A stretch of DNA of 9,937 nt from Abditibacteriota bacterium (GTDB taxonomy: Bacteria; Armatimonadota; UBA5829), in the NCBI GenBank assembly GCA_017959625.1, contig JAGDAG010000231.1, positions 1-9,937 of the forward strand, written 5' to 3'. Position 1 is the stretch's first letter. Every line of letters begins with the position of its first letter. Below the pieces are notes generated by a model. That model was not told the origin of the DNA. It saw only the letters and a program-made list of their open reading frames with translations, and did not search any database. A program made the translations under genes and the position numbers. Below are positions 6,659 through 9,937 of the stretch, one piece after another.

Positions 6659-9619
6659 ATGGATCACTTCAAAAACCCGAAGGCCATTATGCGGCCTGCG
6701 CCTTTCTGGAGCTGGAACGACAAGCTCGACAAGGACGAATGCGTAAGACAGGTCAGGGAAATGAAAGACAAGGGCTGGGGTTCCTTTTTCATGCACTCCA
6801 GAGTCGGTCTCGTCACCCCTTACCTGGGCGAAGAATGGATGGAGATAGTCACAGCCTGCGCCGAGACCGCCAAGGAAGAAGGCATCTACGCCTGGCTTTA
6901 TGACGAAGACAAGTGGCCCAGCGGCTTTGCCGCCGGCATGGTCCCCGCCAAAAACGAGGACTTCCGGGCCCGCAAGCTGATCATAGTCAAAAAGGGCGAA
7001 GTGCCCGAAGGCGACGAGGTGATGGCCGAGGTGGACTGGCAAGGCGCCTCCTGGACCATCGCCAGGCATATCGAGCGGCTGGGCAACACCTGGTTCAACG
7101 GCTACTGCTACGTGGACCTCATGAACCCGGAAGCCGTTAAGGCTTTTCTCGAATGCACCCACGAAGAATACAAAAAGCACGTAGGCGAGTATTTCGGCAA
7201 CGTCATCCCCGGAGTCTTCACCGACGAGCCCTGCTACCTTTTCGGAGGCGGCGACGCCGTGCCCTGGTCGGAATATCTGCCCGGCTTCTTCAAAAAAATG
7301 AAGGGCTACGATATCCGGGAGCACCTGCCGGAGCTGTTCTTCAACATAGACGGCTACAAGAAGGTGCGCTACGACTTTTACGAAGCGGCCACCGCCCTCT
7401 TCAAGGAAAGCTTCACCAAGCAGTATTTCGACTGGTGCGAAAAGAACGACATGAAGTTCACCGGCCACTTCATGGCCGAGGACTCCTGCCACTACCAGAC
7501 CCAGTGGGCCGGCGACGTCATGAGCCATTACGAATTCATGCACTGGCCCGGCACCGACAAGCTGGGGCGGCACATAGAGCAGGTGGTCACCGACAAGCAG
7601 TGCTCCTCCGCAGTGGACCAGCTGGGCAAGGAAAGGGCCTTCAGCGAGGTGTTCGGCTGCGTGGGCGGACAGGTGAGCTTTTTCGAAAGAAAATGGATCG
7701 CCGACTGGCAGACCCTGCTGGGCATCAGCTTTGTGAACCATCATCTGTCCCTCTATTCCATGAGAGGCGAGCGGAAGCGCGACTTTCCCGCCAACCTGTT
7801 CTATCAGCAGCCATGGTGGCAGGAAGAAAAGCTGTGCGGCGACTATTTCGGCCGCATCTGCACCTTTGCCGCAGAAGGCAAACGCAAGGTGGACATACTG
7901 CTCATGCAGCCCATGGCTTCCGTGTGGAGCGAATTTTCGCCTCTGGACTCCAGGAGCGGCTTCGGCCCCGAAAACGTGTACGACGCGCCCTTTGACCAGG
8001 CTGCCAAGCAGCTGATGGCGGCCAAGCTGGACTATCATATAGGCAACGAGAACCTGATGAAGAAGCACGCCAAGGTGGAAGGCGATACCCTGATAGTGGG
8101 GCAGCACGCCTATCACACCGTGATAGTGCCCGTCTGCAGCAACATCATGGAAAGCACCTACAAGCTGCTGAAAAAGTTCGCCAAAAACGGCGGCTCCCTT
8201 ATATTCACCTGCGGCCTGCCCGCCATGGTGGAGGGCGAGCCCTGCGTGACCAAATTTGCCAAATACACCGTAGCCTCCTCCATAGACGACGCCGTGAAGA
8301 TCGCCGACGGCCTGTATCAGGGGAGAGCCTGGGCCATAGACAAGCTCACCGGCGGCAACGCCGGCTCGGTGTGGGTCCACGAAAGAGAATACGAAGGCAG
8401 CCTGAGATACTTCTTCATCAACACCGACAAAGGACACCCGGTAAAAGCCAAAGTCTCCATACCCAAAGCGGAGGCCTACGCCATAGTGGATCTCTTTGAC
8501 GGCAACGCCTACAAGGCCAAAGTAAAAGAGACAGGGGATATGGCCGAGCTGGAATTCACCTTCGCCCCCGCCGGCAGCATCCTGATACTGGCCGGCAGCG
8601 AAGCCAAGGGCATCCGGGCCAAATGCCCCGTTATCCTGGGCTGCGGCATAAGCTGTGCCGATCTGGACAGAAAGACCCCCGTAAGCACCATATCGGACTT
8701 CAGAGCCAAAATACTGGGCGAGAACACCCTGGTGCTCCACGATTACACCCTGAAGATCGGCGACACAAACTACACCGGCCCCGCCTGTCTGGCCTGGCAC
8801 AACATGTTCTACAGGCAGCCGGACGGAACTCCCTTTGAAGCCAGATACACCTTTACCTCGGAGATCGCTCTGGACGCCTTTGCCGCCATCGAAGTGGCGG
8901 AGAACAACGACTCCATACTCTTCAACGGCAAAAAGGTGAAGCCCATGAGAAAGAAGGGCGAAGGCGGCGCCTTCGATCCCGAAAAGGGCTGGCTGGAAAA
9001 GACCTTTACCCGGGTGCCCATATCCATAAAGCCCGGGGAGAACACCCTGGTCATCAAGGGCAAAAAGTACAACAACATCACCGGCCCCGGACACCACAAA
9101 AAGGTGGAGATACCCATGAAGGACTACTTCCCCACCGAAGCGGAAGAAGCCTATATCTGCGGCGATTTCTCCCTGGTGAAAAAGGCGGACAACAAGTACG
9201 TCATAGCAGCGCCCTGCAGGATAAAGGGGCACAACATCACCCTGGAGGGCTATCCCTTCTACGCCGGCAAGGTGAGCGTCAAGGGAAGCTTTGAGGGCAG
9301 CTGCAAGGCTCAGACCATACTGAAGCTCATAGACGCCAGCAAATCCAGCGTCGAGGTCCGGATCAACGGCGCCAAGGCCGGGGAAAACCTGTGGCTTCCC
9401 GACGCCTTTGATATCTCCCCCTGGGTGAAGGACGGAAAGAACACCTTTGAGATAGTGTTCGCCACCACTCTGGTGAACCCCTTCGGCCCCAACAGGATCG
9501 CGGGGATAAAAGACAGCGTGTATATCAGCCCCGGCAGCTTTGTCCACGCCGGACAGTATATGGAGAAATACCAGCTGTTCGACTACGGCATCGGAGCCGT
9601 GAGCATTTACGAACTGTAA
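6659..9619 (+). CDS. GH106-like glycoside hydrolase (alpha-L-rhamnosidase-related), probably cytoplasmic
   Basis: The 986-residue protein opens with the hallmark of GH106-related enzymes: RPAPFWSWND (12-21), a GSFFMHSRVGLVTPYLGEEW block (41-60) and WLYDEDKWPSGFAAG (79-93), marking a TIM barrel over about 10-400. Candidate acidic catalytic or metal residues are in FTDEP (D189, E190) and FSEVFG (E330). About 410-600 resembles the alpha/beta domain beside the barrel in beta-galactosidase-like enzymes (VDILLMQPM, GGSLIFTCGLP). About 650-985 is beta-sandwich, ending in a sugar-binding-type jelly roll (VRINGAKAGENLWLPDAFDIS, 900-920; last part only approximate). Known GH106 members cleave alpha-L-rhamnosides, but this branch is not clearly characterised, so the sugar is not asserted. 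No signal peptide is present, unlike many GH106 enzymes. It follows the DraG-like gene by 19 nt and ends at a strong terminator, which suggests joint action on an imported glycoside. Confidence 0.85.
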   Translation: MDHFKNPKAIMRPAPFWSWNDKLDKDECVRQVREMKDKGWGSFFMHSRVGLVTPYLGEEWMEIVTACAETAKEEGIYAWLYDEDKWPSGFAAGMVPAKNEDFRARKLIIVKKGEVPEGDEVMAEVDWQGASWTIARHIERLGNTWFNGYCYVDLMNPEAVKAFLECTHEEYKKHVGEYFGNVIPGVFTDEPCYLFGGGDAVPWSEYLPGFFKKMKGYDIREHLPELFFNIDGYKKVRYDFYEAATALFKESFTKQYFDWCEKNDMKFTGHFMAEDSCHYQTQWAGDVMSHYEFMHWPGTDKLGRHIEQVVTDKQCSSAVDQLGKERAFSEVFGCVGGQVSFFERKWIADWQTLLGISFVNHHLSLYSMRGERKRDFPANLFYQQPWWQEEKLCGDYFGRICTFAAEGKRKVDILLMQPMASVWSEFSPLDSRSGFGPENVYDAPFDQAAKQLMAAKLDYHIGNENLMKKHAKVEGDTLIVGQHAYHTVIVPVCSNIMESTYKLLKKFAKNGGSLIFTCGLPAMVEGEPCVTKFAKYTVASSIDDAVKIADGLYQGRAWAIDKLTGGNAGSVWVHEREYEGSLRYFFINTDKGHPVKAKVSIPKAEAYAIVDLFDGNAYKAKVKETGDMAELEFTFAPAGSILILAGSEAKGIRAKCPVILGCGISCADLDRKTPVSTISDFRAKILGENTLVLHDYTLKIGDTNYTGPACLAWHNMFYRQPDGTPFEARYTFTSEIALDAFAAIEVAENNDSILFNGKKVKPMRKKGEGGAFDPEKGWLEKTFTRVPISIKPGENTLVIKGKKYNNITGPGHHKKVEIPMKDYFPTEAEEAYICGDFSLVKKADNKYVIAAPCRIKGHNITLEGYPFYAGKVSVKGSFEGSCKAQTILKLIDASKSSVEVRINGAKAGENLWLPDAFDISPWVKDGKNTFEIVFATTLVNPFGPNRIAGIKDSVYISPGSFVHAGQYMEKYQLFDYGIGAVSIYEL

Positions 9620-9634
9620 ACAAGACCCATATTT

Positions 9635-9664
9635 GCCGGAAGGATATCCCTTCCGGCTTTTTTT
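9635..9664 (+). terminator. Intrinsic terminator of the DraG-like / GH106-like operon
   Basis: A 9-bp perfect stem GCCGGAAGG (9635-9643) / CCTTCCGGC (9649-9657) with a five-nt loop is followed by seven T (9658-9664). It begins 15 nt after the stop codon at 9617-9619. Confidence 0.95.
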
Positions 9665-9668
9665 CGGC

Positions 9669-9704
9669 GCCGGGGAGCAGGGGCTCCGCCCCTCCCGCCC
9701 CGGC
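9669..9704. repeat. GC-rich nested inverted repeat, REP-like
   Basis: An outer stem GCCGGGG (9669-9675) / CCCCGGC (9698-9704) encloses an inner stem AGGGGC (9679-9684) / GCCCCT (9688-9693) with a TCC loop. There is no T tract, so it is not a second intrinsic terminator. Short GGGGCTCCGCCCC-type palindromes recur in intergenic regions of many bacterial genomes; whether this one does needs the whole genome. Confidence 0.6.
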
Positions 9705-9709
9705 TGATC

Positions 9710-9749
9710 CGGCGTTTCTCTTTCTTTTGTCCCGTTCAACCAAACGCCG
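9710..9749. repeat. Short inverted repeat with long loop upstream of the MATE gene
   Basis: CGGCGTTT (9710-9717) is complementary to AAACGCCG (9742-9749), separated by 24 nt that are pyrimidine-rich in the first half. It lies before the MATE promoter, so it would not be in that transcript from the predicted start. It could be an operator or part of the neighbouring repeat. The rest of the gap between 9620 and 9819 is covered by the terminator, the REP-like element and the promoter. Confidence 0.35.
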
Positions 9750-9762
9750 CCTACGCCGGAGG

Positions 9763-9792
9763 ATGACCAGGCAGGGCCCGATGTGCTATAAT
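9763..9792 (+). promoter_or_regulatory. Extended -10 sigma70-type promoter of the MATE gene
   Basis: The -10 is a perfect TATAAT (9787-9792) preceded by TGC, giving the extended -10 form TGnTATAAT. A -35-like ATGACC (9763-9768, four of six matches) lies 18 nt upstream. The predicted start near 9799 gives a leader of about 20 nt containing GGAA (9809-9812). Confidence 0.8.
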
Positions 9793-9819
9793 AAATAGGA
9801 CTACACACGGAAAAGCCTT

Positions 9820-9937
9820 ATGGATCCACAGAAAGAAAAAAAGGAATTTTACAAAAGACTGGCCGCCATCTCCGCGCCCATAGCCCTCCAGAGCCTCATG
9901 CTGGCCCTGGTAGCGGCGGCGGACGCCTTTATGCTGG
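9820..9937 (+). CDS. MATE-family efflux transporter, N-terminal fragment (3' end outside window)
   Basis: Only 39 codons are visible. A charged cytoplasmic N-terminus rich in Lys and Glu (residues 2-13) leads into the first membrane helix with APIALQSLMLALVAAADAFML. This fits the MATE signature in which a Pro-Ile-Ala start of helix 1 is followed by an Asp near its outer end (here D36). MATE transporters export cationic drugs, toxins or metabolites in exchange for Na+ or H+. The ATG at 9820 is chosen because GGAA at 9809-9812 sits seven nt upstream. The gene has its own strong promoter behind a terminator, so it is not part of the preceding operon. The call rests on a short stretch; another polytopic transporter cannot be fully excluded. 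Confidence 0.75.
   Translation, partial: MDPQKEKKEFYKRLAAISAPIALQSLMLALVAAADAFML

Noticed and set aside
6602..9808. 1068-codon open frame on the minus strand opposite the GH106-like gene
   Set aside because: It is aligned codon for codon with the sense gene and exists only because TTA, CTA and TCA are absent there. It has no ribosome binding site, and its translation is low-complexity (Gly, Val, His, Ala rich) with no recognisable domain.

Overview
The window reads as chromosomal DNA of a GC-rich anaerobic or microaerophilic bacterium. The pointers are a superoxide reductase, a cytoplasmic glycoside-hydrolase-like enzyme and Sec-exported metallophosphoesterases. An uncultured gut or rumen lineage (for example Armatimonadota/Abditibacteriota or Lentisphaerota) is a guess from style and codon use: ATA is common for Ile, while TTA, CTA and TCA are nearly absent. 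No rRNA, tRNA, CRISPR array, transposase or phage gene is visible.

Region A (1-4117, + strand) holds three tandem, closely related genes, the first cut by the window edge. Each complete copy encodes a signal peptide, a LamG/concanavalin-A-like domain and a calcineurin-like metallophosphoesterase domain. They are separated by only 4 nt and end in a compact hairpin terminator at 4116-4145. That terminator also serves a convergent gene and fills the whole gap between the two stop codons.

Region B (4144-4668) holds a minus-strand desulfoferrodoxin-type superoxide reductase with a near-perfect sigma70 promoter. It is followed by a 150-nt divergent intergenic region that also carries the start signals of the next operon.

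Region C (4669-9664, + strand) is a two-gene operon. The first gene encodes an ADP-ribosylglycohydrolase-fold (DraG-like) protein with a long C-terminal beta-sandwich extension. The second, 19 nt downstream, encodes a large GH106-like glycoside hydrolase. Neither has a signal peptide, so both probably act in the cytoplasm. A strong intrinsic terminator closes the operon. This pairing is the best candidate for an undescribed pathway: the two enzymes may process the same imported glycoside, with the DraG fold used on a non-ADP-ribose substrate.

Region D (9665-9937) holds GC-rich inverted repeats, a clear extended -10 promoter and the first 39 codons of a MATE-family efflux transporter that runs off the window.
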